This document shows positions 33,380 through 45,110 of a DNA stretch of 64,000 nt, in pieces. Under the pieces are notes generated by a model. It was not told the DNA's origin. It saw only the letters and a program-made list of their open reading frames with translations, and did not search any database. The position numbers and the translations under genes are program-made. Location: contig JARZZO010000013.1 in assembly GCA_030544215.1 (NCBI GenBank), forward strand, positions 44,845,196 to 44,909,195, read 5' to 3'. Within the stretch, counting starts at the first letter, position 1. Each line of letters begins with the position of its first letter. This stretch comes from Zantedeschia hybrid cultivar (Eukaryota > Streptophyta > Magnoliopsida > Alismatales > Araceae).

Positions 33380-36300
33380 ATGGGGAAAGCCAAAATCAGG
33401 TAGGTTTGAACTCATCTTTTTCCACCATAACTCCACCATCAAGGGTATTTTGCCAGGTACACTAGTACTGTACGTAGAGTCTGTTGAGTATATACAGGTT
33501 TCAGAAAAGTTGATCATGACCAACGTTTACTGATTTAAACATTTCAGGGAATAAAAAAAGACACCTTCTCATTATATTCAGATTCGGACTTTGGCATTCA
33601 GCTTGTGATTAACTTAATGTTTAAAAAATCTGCGCATACGATAGATCTTACATTGTAACAAATGCACTCACAGTGAATGCTTATTCCACCCCCATGGTTG
33701 CTTTAAGTGAAGAATTTTTCTTAAGAAGTATCTCTTCCTTTCGTTTACTAATCTTAGTTGATAGATTTATGGGGTTTTTGCAAATAATCTCCTAAAAGAT
33801 ATCATATTTGTAGGTAATCCCCTATATGGTTCATACTTTTACTCTCATCATTGATGATGCTTTCCCCCTTTGCCGTTTCATACAGTCTTGTTGTCTAGCT
33901 TCTTCATCATTTTCAATGGTGGGACAGGACTCATCTATCAACCCCCAAATAAATGGGATAAGAGGCTATCAAATCTGATGTCTTTTTGGCCACATCACAA
34001 AAAGATATAACAAAAGGAAGACTAAATGAACAACTATTATCATGATAAAATGGCTTGCCTAGACTTTTTCATATCATCATTATCTTCATAGCCGCTTATC
34101 CCATTTATTTGGGGGTTGACTAGAGGAGTCCTGTTCCACCATTTTAAACAATCCAATGCCACCTAGGAAGGTCAAATCATTTATTACTATGTCAAACCAT
34201 CTCATTTTAGGCCTTCCCCGACTTCACCTATCTTCCTCCACTTATATTTGATCACACCTTCTAATAAGTGCTGTACTTGGACGATTGTACACGTGACTGA
34301 ACCATCGAGTTTGTTTCTTTAAGCCTAATGTCAATAGGAGCTACATGCAGGTCTCCACATATATATGAGGTGGCTTATCTAAACATAATGAAATGGCTGA
34401 TTCTTTTTTCTTAGTGGAGAGCTATAATTTGTGGCAAGCACATCTTTTCCTCTCCACATTTTTTTTGGCTACTTGCTTTTCTAAAATCCTTTTTTAACCC
34501 ATAGATGCAATTTAGGGATGTCTCGTAACTTGGGTATCATATTTCCAACATTCCTTTGATTCAAGGATACTGCTTCAATGATTTCATGGTAGATGAGCTT
34601 CATCTCATCTGTAGACGAGCAATAATTTGCATTTTTCTAACAACTATCTGTGCTTCAAAGGCAGTACCATGTTATTTTATTTTAAAGTGAAATTATCATG
34701 CCATTCTGACTATTTTTGAGTTATGTTTCCTCATTTTCTTTGATGCCTCCCCATTATTTGTGAAGATGGAATGTGTACTTTTGGCTAATATCATTTTCTT
34801 GAGGTATCATCACTGATGGAAATCATTATTTTTGGGAATAAAAAACAGGTGGCTGATGGCATCACCAATGGAAATTAGAAGTGCAGATACCCATAAGAGG
34901 CTGAGAACCTCTAGGTTTTTTGGAAATATGTAAGTATGTGTATTTCTTACAAATTTCACCTCATGCTGAGTGCTCTTCAAATGGAAAATCTGCTCCAACT
35001 TAAAAGGGTTTAAAAGTCCTTTATTGTCTAGCAGATGCATGCTTGTCAACATGACAGGGAAGCTCACGGCATGGCCTTTCATGGTGACACTGTCAATAGC
35101 TCCTATGAACATGGGACATGTAATGGAAAGAAGGAAGGGGGGTGGGGGGTTCTAGTTGCTACATCTAGTTACAGGATATATTGCCCATGTATTATACGCG
35201 CAAGTTCATGGATGCTATAGAAGACACCAAGCACTACAAATAAATGAATTAAAAATGGCTGAATTGAGCTTAGTTATAAACTAAAATTTGGTTTTCTTTA
35301 TTCTTTTAGCAGTCTTTAGGTCCACAAGTTTGGGTGGTTCAACTTGAACCCCATTCAGATCAACCCAAAAACTGGGTCATCTGGGTTGTTGCTACTAGTG
35401 GGTTGACTTGGGTTCAAGTTGGGGGTATTCTCTATCCAAGCCCTTATCAGGTTTAGGAGGTTATATATTAAAACTTTGGGATTAATGTTGGTTGTATTTT
35501 AGTGTAAAGCTCATGTTCACGGGTCACGTCAGGCCAAGTCAGGCTGAGAGTTTAACATACAACTTCATGATCTGGCTGGCAGAGTTGGATTCTGGTTAGC
35601 ATCTATCCAAGATGGGCTGAGTTAGGGCTCAACCCAAGCCAGAAAAACCTGCTTTGAGTTGCAACAGTAGCGACCATATGAAGTGGATGGATGACAGGAA
35701 ATTGGTCGTATAGGTGTATACATTCATTTTTCTTCTTTTTATGTGCCAACCTCTGTTTCATCTCGTTTTCATTGCATAGTGAATTACATCATTTGTCATG
35801 ACTGTTGATATCATGCAATATTATTTTTTGTACATTGTAAGTAAACACAACACATGTCACTTATTCATATTGCCTGTATGATGAACAAACTATAAAATGC
35901 ATACATTAAGGAACAATAGTCGAAATTTGATGCTATAGTGGCACCTAATGGAGGATCACAACCACCACAAATATTAACACATACTTGAGGATATGTGTGT
36001 AAATGCAAAATCAACATTTCATATGTATTTTCCCAAAAAAAGGCGTATGTATTTGTATTGGCATATGTTGCCTAAACTCTTCTACATCATCAAGTGTGAT
36101 ATTTCTTGAAATTCATATTAGGTAGAACTTTTTTGGGATGATTACCCAGGTGAACCGCACAAGGCTACCAGCAAGGTTTGGGCTTACAACCATGGCATTA
36201 TCCATAAACACATTTTTCATGCATTAAAGATGAATATTGCGTCCTTATGCAAGTAAACACAATGATGTCTCTAAATTGTTTATCATGGCATTTGGCTCCC

Positions 36301-38597
36301 AATCACATGATTGAAGAACCTTGAACATCCATCATCATTGTCCCTGTGGGAATGACCAAATTTCCCATCCCTGAAGGAGCAAACATCCATCACTGCAAGT
36401 TGAATCAAGGCATTTTGGAATGGCATGATTACAAGCTCATTTCACATGATTTCTTTGTTTTTTTATGAAATGAGCAGAATGCCTCTGACTATGGCATTCT
36501 CAGTATAGTGTGCTTGTTGGTGGGCAATATTACAATTCCAGTTTTTTTATCATTTTGTTTAACATTATCATTCCTTCATCATTAAGCTTGATTAACAATT
36601 TCTAGCATTTTTTATCAGTTTGTTTTTGGCTTTATTGCTTGTTAGCTCACACTTTTCCTCAATGCAGGTACTTGTCAGAATCATTTGTGAGGAATGATGA
36701 TGTGAGTAGTTTCGCTTCAGTAACCATGCTACGATTGAAAAATGATGCTTGTTTTATGTGTTTTGTTGGAGATTGAGAGACAAGTATGAGTTGCAAATTT
36801 GATTGATTGTTAGATGCCACATTTTAGGTCCTCAATGATTTTTTTTAAAATGAGTTGCAAATTTGATTGATTGTTAGATGCCACATTTTAGGTCCTCAAT
36901 GATTTTTTTTAAATCATAAATAGACAACTATCATGTTTGACCCTCTGTCCCTTCACCTTGACATGTGTAGTTTTTCCTTTTATTCAGGCAGACCTTCAGG
37001 ATATAAGGATGTTGGTGCAGAGAGGCTTCAGTTCGTCTGCGGGTAAGTAACTAACCCATGTGTGGTTTACAGCTCCCTTAAATATTTGATATGGATAGCA
37101 TGGGCAGTCTCGTTCACCGAATGGTCTTTTCATAACTGATATCATTTCAGAAAATGAATGGCTCAACAGAACTCGTTCTGAGATGGGGGAAGTTATTGAG
37201 GAAAGTTCCCCAGAGTCACTTGCACAATCACAGTCTGGGGATCACTTTGAGAAAGCGAGTATGCTGTCACAAATTCTCAGCAACCTTACAAGTTTGACTA
37301 CCCCCATTTCTTCGTCTATGGTTTCATCTATCAGCAGGATACTTGAGGGACTTGATGTTTTACCCTCTCTGGCTCTAATCGCCATGAACAGAAAGCTCAA
37401 GGATGTGGCAGTTCCACCACAATTTCCTGTTGTTTTTTCCTGCAAAAGAAATGTTCTAATTGTCCGACTGAGAAAGAAATGTCACAAAATTCTTTCGACA
37501 CTTCAGAATGGGGGAAAATTGCCAAAGCCAATAGCTAAAGCTTTGTCAGTCATCTTTTTATCTGTCAAGCAAATAACAAGGCAAGCTGACAGTATGACAA
37601 CAAAAATTTTCCCTTTTACCCCTGAGATAGAAAACTTGCAGAATGAGATCTTAAAAGCCATTTGGTCACTCCCCAATGTTAAGCGTGGTGAATTAAGGCA
37701 CTTGCAACATGTGATTGCTCCAAATGCTAATCTTCCATCGAAGTCTCTTCGTAGAGCTTTTCATAATTATTTGATGGAATATCTCTTTCAATGTGATGAA
37801 GTTCATGTGCCTAAACCATTTTTAGTGGCTCTTAAAGTTATCAACAAAAGATCTGGATCCCAACTGCTTGGTGAAGAATTAACTGACGAGGTGGATGCCA
37901 TACTCAATGTTAGCAGCCAGCTTAGACAAGTGGTATGGGATTCGTTTCCTGATGAAAGCATGGATCAAGAATTTGCAAATGCATATGCTGATGGTTTGGG
38001 AGCTAGTGAAAATAACTGTGACATCATAATCGACGAGAATGAGGATTGCTCTACCTTTGGTTATTCTGATTACTTGCAAATTTGTGTGTCAGATGATGAA
38101 GTAGAGGGCACTGGGGACTCTATGCCAGTTGTCTCCCGTCTGAGTTCTAATTCCAACGATAGTTCTGCTCCGCTGAACACAAATATGACAAATCGGTACC
38201 TTGCAGTTAAAAATATCTGTGATGAAACGAGTTTGGTTGCCTATAAACTTATTGGTCATTTACTAGAGGAGCTTGTGCAAAATGAAGGCAAGAGAGCAGA
38301 TAAAGCAACAGAGTTATGTCTTGGAGGTGGTTCATCAGCTAGACCCAATTGTCAAGGTTGTGTTTGGTTTTGGAAAGTTAAAGCTTTTTCTTCACTCAAG
38401 TTTTTTCTAATTAGATTGATTGTTTTAATTCCTGGCAAAATAATGCTGTGACCAAGTAGATAAACCTTTTATCTTGGGCAGATCCTGGGAAAGCTGATGT
38501 TCTATCAGGAAGTTTGGAGTCTGCTATTCTGCAAGTAATTGGAGAGACATTGCCATCGTTTCCAAGTAGGTATCATATTCTTCTCAAAGATGGTTAG
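33380..38597 (+). CDS. Unrecognised plant protein, 503 aa, six exons
   Basis: Exons 33380-33399, 34849-34929, 36668-36701, 36988-37042, 37151-38356 and 38482-38597 all have GT-AG borders and join in phase. The stop is TAG at 38595-38597. The N-terminus starts MGKAKIR, then basic SADTHKRLRTSRFFGN. The long exon 5 is helical in character, with runs such as MLSQILSNLTSLTTP, LEGLDVLPSLALIAMNRKLKD and LRKKCHKILSTLQ, and then an acidic linker (DIIIDENEDC, DDEVEG). I do not recognise a domain. The helical repeats could form an ARM/HEAT-like or other protein-binding scaffold, but that is a guess. Absence of stops over 1.2 kb, clean splicing and a moderate non-repetitive composition make a real gene very likely. 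The final exon could instead end at a further donor (AGTAG|GTATCA near 38570), so the C-terminus is less certain. Confidence 0.78.
33400..34848 (+). other. Intron 1 of the 503-aa gene
   Basis: 1.45-kb intron, T-rich. It contains a pair of inverted repeats (33916-34143) and, at about 33771-33845, a partial copy of the long-TIR MITE seen at 40569-41043 (phrase TTTTTGCAAATAATCTCCTA). No coding. Confidence 0.7.
33916..34143. repeat. ~55-bp inverted repeat, LINE-tail-like
   Basis: AATGGTGGGACAGGACTC ... CCCCCAAATAAATGGGATAA at 33916-33970 pairs with its near-perfect complement at 34088-34143. The phrase resembles the widespread plant sequence around (TCATC)n tails of RTE-type LINEs (CCCAAATA..TGGGATAAG). 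The two arms could be two LINE ends in opposite orientation. A transcript here would form a strong hairpin. Confidence 0.6.
34930..36667 (+). other. Intron 2 of the 503-aa gene
   Basis: 1.74-kb intron with no coding sequence. 35330-35650 contains CAACCC/GGGTTG-rich phrases of a decayed repeat. The donor is GTAAGT and the acceptor AATGCAG. Confidence 0.7.
36787..36914. repeat. 64-bp tandem repeat in intron 3
   Basis: TGAGTTGCAAATTTGATTGA and about 44 following bases are repeated at 36787 and 36851 with almost no differences. A recent duplication between exons 3 and 4 of the 503-aa gene. Confidence 0.9.
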
Positions 38598-39600
38598 CGG
38601 TCACCGCTTGTTTCAAATGCCCTTGTGCTGATGGCATTCTTGTCTCCATTTTTATTTGAGCAACTGACTTGACAAAAACTTGAGGGCCACTTTTTGCTAC
38701 GGTGATGTAGGAAGGGTGAAAGAGTTAAGGAGGCTGCGTTAGATTTCATTGCGGTTATTATCTGTATGCATCAATCTTAATATGTACAAAGAATGTGGTT
38801 GTAACTCCACTAAAAATATAAAGATGACTAGGGTTCTATTTTATAGTATTTGTGAAAAGAACTTGGTGATTGCATTCTAACAATCATATTTCAGTTTGGA
38901 GTTGATTGGACGCCAGCTGTCAGAGGAACATCCCACCAAGAAAATGCAGTTGTTTATGTTGCCTGACAAAGATAAAATGGGCACCACATATAAGTCATAT
39001 GATTGTTTGTTAAGAGGACGTCCTTTTATGTGATTCTTAGAAGAGTTCATCTCTTAAAGTAATTGCATCTATTAAAGTGATTGTACGGGATAATAGGGAC
39101 TTGCATGGTCAAGCCTGTTGGCTTGGCTACCTTGGGAAGATGCAAACTGGATTCCTTGACAAGATGTGAGAGGAGATTTAATTCCCTCAATCCTAGAAAA
39201 TGGTGATGATTTGTTTGGTGGAGGAAAAAGAGTTATTAAAATTTGTATATGTTAATAGCAATATTCTTTTGTTGCCAAGTTTCATTTTGCGAACAAAAGA
39301 AGCGTGTCATAGGAAATGTAATATTTAGACTTGAAGTATACTAGCATATTGTGGTGTCCTTTGACGAAAATTACTAGGGAAAATTAATTGGAACTCCTTA
39401 GCAGCCCTTCCCCCTTATTTACTGTGTCAGAAAAGTTCATACCTGCAGCTTCTTACTTTATGGGCAAACTTATTTTTCTCTCCTCCATGTTATCAAAGTT
39501 TTCATAATATCAAGTTTACTCATTCTCTCTCACAATAAAAGCTAACAGTTTTTTTAAAAGAAATTACAGTTTTGTCACTCCAACTCCTGTCTTGTGAGTA
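38598..39600 (+). other. 3' flank of the 503-aa gene
   Basis: No further gene seen. Pieces such as TTGGCTTGGCTACCTTGGG (39120) look like decayed coding or repeat debris, but no frame holds. The 3' UTR may extend into the first few hundred bases. Confidence 0.4.
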
Positions 39601-40560
39601 AAATTATAATAATTTTAAGGTTAAAGACCTTATTACTTCAACATTAAAAAGTATTAAGAATTGAAAGTGTAAAAGATTTGGAATTAAAGAGCTAAAGTGC
39701 TATACGGGTATTATGTTGTTTAGGTGTTTAAGATTTTAGTCCTTAATACTTGAATCTTTATTTTTTTAAAGTCCTTAACATCATTAAGCTTAAACATCAA
39801 AGACTTAAGGTGTTATAGTGTGTTATATTGTTTAAGTATTCTTGCGTGTTACAAGTCTTCATGCGTGTTATGGATATGTCATGTTCAGGCATTAAGTCAT
39901 TAAGATATTAAGGTGTTAAGATAAAGGCCGTACCCAGTGCATGATGTTAAGATGTAAGTATTAAGACGTTAAAGGTGTAAAGATGTTAAGGTGTGAAGAT
40001 TTTAACGCGTTAAAATCAGCGTTAGGGTATTGAGGCATCTAAAGGCCATCTTAAAGAATTAAATAGAAAGTGTTATTCGACTGTTATCTTGCTTAGATGT
40101 TTCGGACTAAAAGTGGCAAGTCCTTAATATTCAAGTTTTTAACTCTTCAAGTCTTAAATGTGTTTACCTTAAAAATGTGCTATGTTGTTTAGATGTTCAC
40201 GTGTGTTAAAGATATATCATATTTTAAGGAATTAAGGTGCTAATGTATTAAGGTGTTAAATATTAAATTGCTAAGGTGTTAAGATCTTAATACATTAAAA
40301 TCTTAGGGTGTTAAGACATTAAGGCATCAAGAGGCTTTACGGTATTAATGAGTTAAAATGTAAAAGACTTGGAAGAATTAAAAATTATGGTGTTATGTTA
40401 AATTCTTTATGTGTTCAAGTGGGATAAATGATTTAAGTTCTAAAAACTTAAATAATTTAAGTTTTAAAGTATTATAGTTGTATTTAAAGTTATTAAAATA
40501 ATAAAATATCGAATACTTTATGCGTCAAAGTAAGGTTAATCTTAAAGGTTTTAACTTTTT
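39601..40560. repeat. Degenerate TTAAGGTGTTAAG array
   Basis: Dozens of imperfect copies of TTAAG(G/A)(T/C)(G/A)TTAAG-type words, in clusters (39890-40000 and 40220-40340 are densest), with longer phrases such as TTATGTTGTTTAGGTGTTTAAG recurring about every 110-330 bp. An old, diverged AT-rich satellite-like array with no gene. Confidence 0.6.
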
Positions 40561-40568
40561 AAATATTA

Positions 40569-41043
40569 GGGATTTTTGCAAATAACCTCCTAAAAGATGT
40601 GATATTTGTAGATAACTCTTTGTATGATTCATATTTGTATGTAACTTTCTAAATTTTGGGAGTATTTGTATATAGCCTTCTTAACTATGTGATTTGTTTT
40701 AAATTTTACATGATTTGAAATATTTTTTACTTCATATAAATATGAAAATATTTTTTTTTGATGTTAATTATATACAACAAGCTTATGAATAGATGTTTAT
40801 GTGATTTTTCTCGTGAAATGTATGTATTTTAATTGAAGATATTATCAATATTTTATTTAATAACTTTCACATATTTTATATAGGTAACAACATTTTAGTT
40901 TAAGTGAAATTCAAAGTAAGTCTACACAGTTGAGGGAGTTATATGCAAATAATATCATATTTAATGGAGTTATATGCAAATACGAATCATATAGAGGATT
41001 ATCTACAAATATGACATTCTTTAGGAGGTTATTTGTAAAACCC
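40569..41043. mobile_element. Long-TIR MITE, 475 bp
   Basis: Starts GGGATTTTTGCAAATAACCT and ends with the complement of GGGTTTTACAAATAACCTCC; the inverted arms continue for about 75 bp (GATATTTGTAGATAA, then ATGATTC.TATTTG). It is flanked by TTTTTAAATATTA (40556-40568) and TTTTTAAGTATTA (41044-41056), a 13-bp direct repeat with one mismatch, longer than typical for hAT or MULE. A partial relative lies at 33771-33845. Confidence 0.7.
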
Positions 41044-41056
41044 TTTTTAAGTATTA

Positions 41057-41850
41057 TAGTTGTACTCTCAAGATAGAAGGTGGAGACTTAGAGTGATAAA
41101 AGTATAATTTCTTCAAAAAAACTGTAATTTTTATTATGGTGGGACAAATAGGACAAAGATGGTAAACGTGGTATTGTGAAAGCATTAATGACATAGAGGA
41201 GAAAATAAGTTTCCTCATAAAATAGGGAGCTGTAAATACAAACTTTTCTGAGAGGAGAAGGGAATGAGGAGGCAACTATGCTAGCAAGCTCCAAGTAATT
41301 TTCCCAAACTTCTAATTTGTACATACCTTATAACATTTGGATCTTCCTCTGATTTGCAATACAATCATCCATGAGCTCAGGTGAAAAAACCTTGGTACAG
41401 CACTTCAGTTTGCAACATACGGTTTAGATACTCATCCATTGATGTGCACATACGGACTATGATGGATTCTAAATTTTGCAGCTCACCCTTAGCTTTTCCA
41501 AGCTCGTGTATTCATCACATTATGGATGCTCCCTATTAACAAGGTTCCTCTTCAGTCTTTAGAAAATCACAACTTTTAGGTTCTGCTCTTTCCATTGCAT
41601 TGGCATCACTTGCATCGAAAGCATCATCCCTATATTTTTGTCCTAAATGCTATTGCATATAAATGTGACTAATATTGTTGAGGCATAAAATGGGGGTTTT
41701 CATGGTCCCATATTTAGACAATTGCATGTAGACTTCTAAATAACTACCGAATTCTAACGGCTAACAATTAGACTGATCAACAAAGACTTATAAGCCTTCT
41801 TTTTTCCCTACAATGATAGAATGCTTACAGTGACCGCATGTACTGTTTCA
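41057..41850. other. Intergenic, no gene seen
   Basis: AT-rich DNA with short open frames lacking any recognised domain. Confidence 0.4.
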
Positions 41851-44800
41851 ACTTCATCCACATTTAAAAAAAATAAAAATCAGAATAAAGTTTTAAATAT
41901 TCAATTATCCTTCTTAAAGTTGTTTTCATCTCTTGAGGCTTAATTTTTATCTTCCGATCGTGAAATCCAATCGCAGTCGTTGATCAGGTGCATATAAATT
42001 CTATTTTTAACAGTAATAAAAATAATCAAAAATAACAAATTTAAGTCTTAGGGTTATTTTTATTTTTTGAGATTTAAGTATCCATCATCAATTTGTACGC
42101 ACCTGATTAAACGTCCACAATCGAGTCGGATAACGGTGAGACTTAAGTCCCTCGTGATGGAAACAATCCTAAAGGAAATAATTGAATATCTAAAAATTTA
42201 TGATATTTTTTATTTTTTAAAAGCATAGGGTAGATTAAGATCGGGCAATTAGATTGCACCATTAGCAAAGTACGCCAAAACACTCCTTTATATATATATA
42301 TATATATGCTAGATTGTGGTTCTCTAAAGTGCATATAGTTTAATTTCACACACTATTTTGAACCCCATCTCGATATTAAAAAAATAAATATTTTTATAAA
42401 ATTTTAATTATTCAATAAGCCCCTTAGGGTTGTTTCCATCCCTCTAGAGCTTTATTTTGATTGTTCGATCATGGCTCGATCTTGAAATTCGATCTTATCC
42501 ATCCATCAGACACATGTAAATTTTAATTTTTTAAAATTATAAAAATAATAAAAAAAAGAAATTTGTCAAATTAGTCCTTAGGGTCGTTCCGATCTCTCGG
42601 GGTTTTAATATTCATCATCAATTTACAAATTTAAAATCAGATGGCTTAGGTTGAAAGCTTCACGATCCAACGGTGAAATTTAAGTTAAAAGAGATGAAAT
42701 TTATTTTGAGAGATAATTAAATATTTAAAAATATATAATATTTTTTATTTTTTCGAACATAGAGAAGAGGTCGAAACAATGTGTGGTTAAACTCATGCAC
42801 TGTAGCAAATAGTGTGTCCAATTCCATTCCCATGGTGTTAATTTTCATTGTCTAATCTTGACGATCAATTAGAGCCATCCGATCGGACACGTATAAAAAA
42901 TTAACATATAAAAATACTGAAAAAAAAAATAGATAATTCGTCAGCTTACCCCGTAAGGTTGATCTCATCTTCCGAAATTTAGTGAATGGGGGGTTTTGGG
43001 GTGCCATCCTTTCTAACTTTATTTTGACCGTTTGACAATGTCCAATACAGGTACTTAGAAATTTGATTTTGTGCAAAATATAACAATAATAAAAATTAAA
43101 AAATTAAGTTTAAGGTTGTTCTCATCTCCTAAGATTTTATTATATTGCATCCGATTAGATGGTTACAATCAATTCGGATATGATTCGACAATAAAAATTA
43201 AGCTGCAAAGGATGAAAATTACTTTGAGAGGCTAATTGAATATTTAAAATTTTACTATGATTTTTATTTTTTTCAACATGGGGGTTAGGGTTGAAACGTA
43301 TTGCTGCCCAAAAGACCTTGGTCACACAACAGAATTCCTCTGCCTCTCTCTTTATATATATAAGTGCTATAGTGCATTTCTTACATGCGTGCAGTTTAAT
43401 CGCACACTATGTTTCGACCCATCTTTGTATTAAAAAACATAAAAATCTCCATAAAGTTTTAAATATTTGATTATCCCCTTGAGATTGTTTCCAATCTTTG
43501 TGGTTTTATTTTCACGTGCGATCGTATCTAACTTAATTGTAGGCGTCAAATTGATGATGAATATTAAAATCCCAAATAATGAGAACAACCCTAAATGTAA
43601 TTTGATGAATTTACATTTTTATTTTTTTTAATTTCTTTTAAAAAATTATATGGCCGTTGGATGACTACGATTGAGTTTCAGGATTGGACATGATCGGACG
43701 GTTAAAATTAAACTCCAAAAGATAGAAACAACCCTATGATGGATAATTGAATATTAAAATTTTCTCTGTGATGGGTAATTGAATATTGAAAATGTTATGA
43801 TTTTTTTAGCACACGGATTGGGTGAAATTGTGTGCAGTTTAATTATATATACTGTAGTAAAATGCATATATATAATTTTAGATCTACATTATGACGGAGG
43901 AAATTGATGCAACTTCGTCACAAAAATCTTAATCTGACAATGTCAAATATTTTCAATATATATATATATATATATATATAATTGTTACAGCGCCTTCAGT
44001 GCCCATATTTCATAAAAAGAGATAATTTTTTTTTAAAGAAAAGATAGCCATCCGATAGTATTAATTGAATGACTCAATTCTGCTCTGCACATAGTGAAAG
44101 CTGAATGAATGCCGCGTGAGAACTGGTCCCGCATGGAGCCATGTGCCTAACTTCCACTCCATGTGAGAGCAATTCTGCAAAAAGTGGAATTGGCACGAGT
44201 GGGAGGTTTTTTTTCCTTTTCTTTTTATTTTTTTTTGTGTATGTTGGAGTATAATCTAATAGTGGTGTGATGGGATAACCCAATTGCCCCTGTCACATTG
44301 TACCACTTGTCTATCTATCTATCCTTCTATCTATCCATAGGCGCCGACTGTAACGCGTTTTGGGGTGCATCTAACTTAGATGCCCCCTCCCCACACTTCA
44401 ATGTCCAAATAATAATTATTTTTATTTATAAACTCTCAAAAACTTTTGATATTACAAATAAGTCTCTCGATCCCACTTTTTACAAATACTCCTACAATCT
44501 CAATTTCCTTTAAAAAAAAAAAAAAACCTTCTAAGCACCTTTCTAGAGTCACTGTTGGGGTTTTTTAATAACATTTAAAAATCTTAAACCAATTCATAAA
44601 AGATTATAAGAGCTTATTCGTAAATACAAGAATTACATAGACTCTTTGAAAATCAAAACTAGACCTCAAAAGAGGTGATCAACGCTAAAGGTTTATTTGA
44701 CAATTTTTTTATTTTTGACAATTTTTAATATGTATACGATCAGACGATTAAGATTGATTTTCAAAATTAGAGAGTAAAAATTGAAACAAAAGGAAGAGAT

Positions 44801-45110
44801 CAACCCTATGGAGGTATTTGAATATTTAAAATTTTATGATTTTTTTTATTTTTTTTAACATAAGCAGAGAAGCATTAGGATGCTTCAATACTTTGAATAT
44901 TTTCACACACAACTTAGATGCACCCGAGCTGAAAACACCCCTCCGATTTTAAAAAAATAAAAAATCACCAAAATAATTTTAAAACATTCAAATACCCTCG
45001 TTTAAGTTGTTTCCTACCCCTTGGATTCAATCTTCACCACTGGATCAAAATACTTAACAATAGCTGTCCAATCAAACATGTCATTTGGAGATCAAAATTA
45101 AAATTCTAGG
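41850..45110. repeat. Long degenerate repeat field
   Basis: A phrase resembling GATAATTGAATATTTAAAAATTTATGAT..TTTTTATTTTTT recurs near 42165, 42705, 43230, 43740 and 44810, each preceded by AACAACCCTAA-like and ATCCGATCGGACAC-like phrases and followed by AACATAG..GGGTTGAAA and TTTAATT.CACACACT.T. Spacing of about 520-540 bp suggests a decayed tandem array or repeated insertions of one element family, with inverted parts among the copies. (AT)n tracts lie at 42290-42306 and 43955-43981. No gene. Confidence 0.55.
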
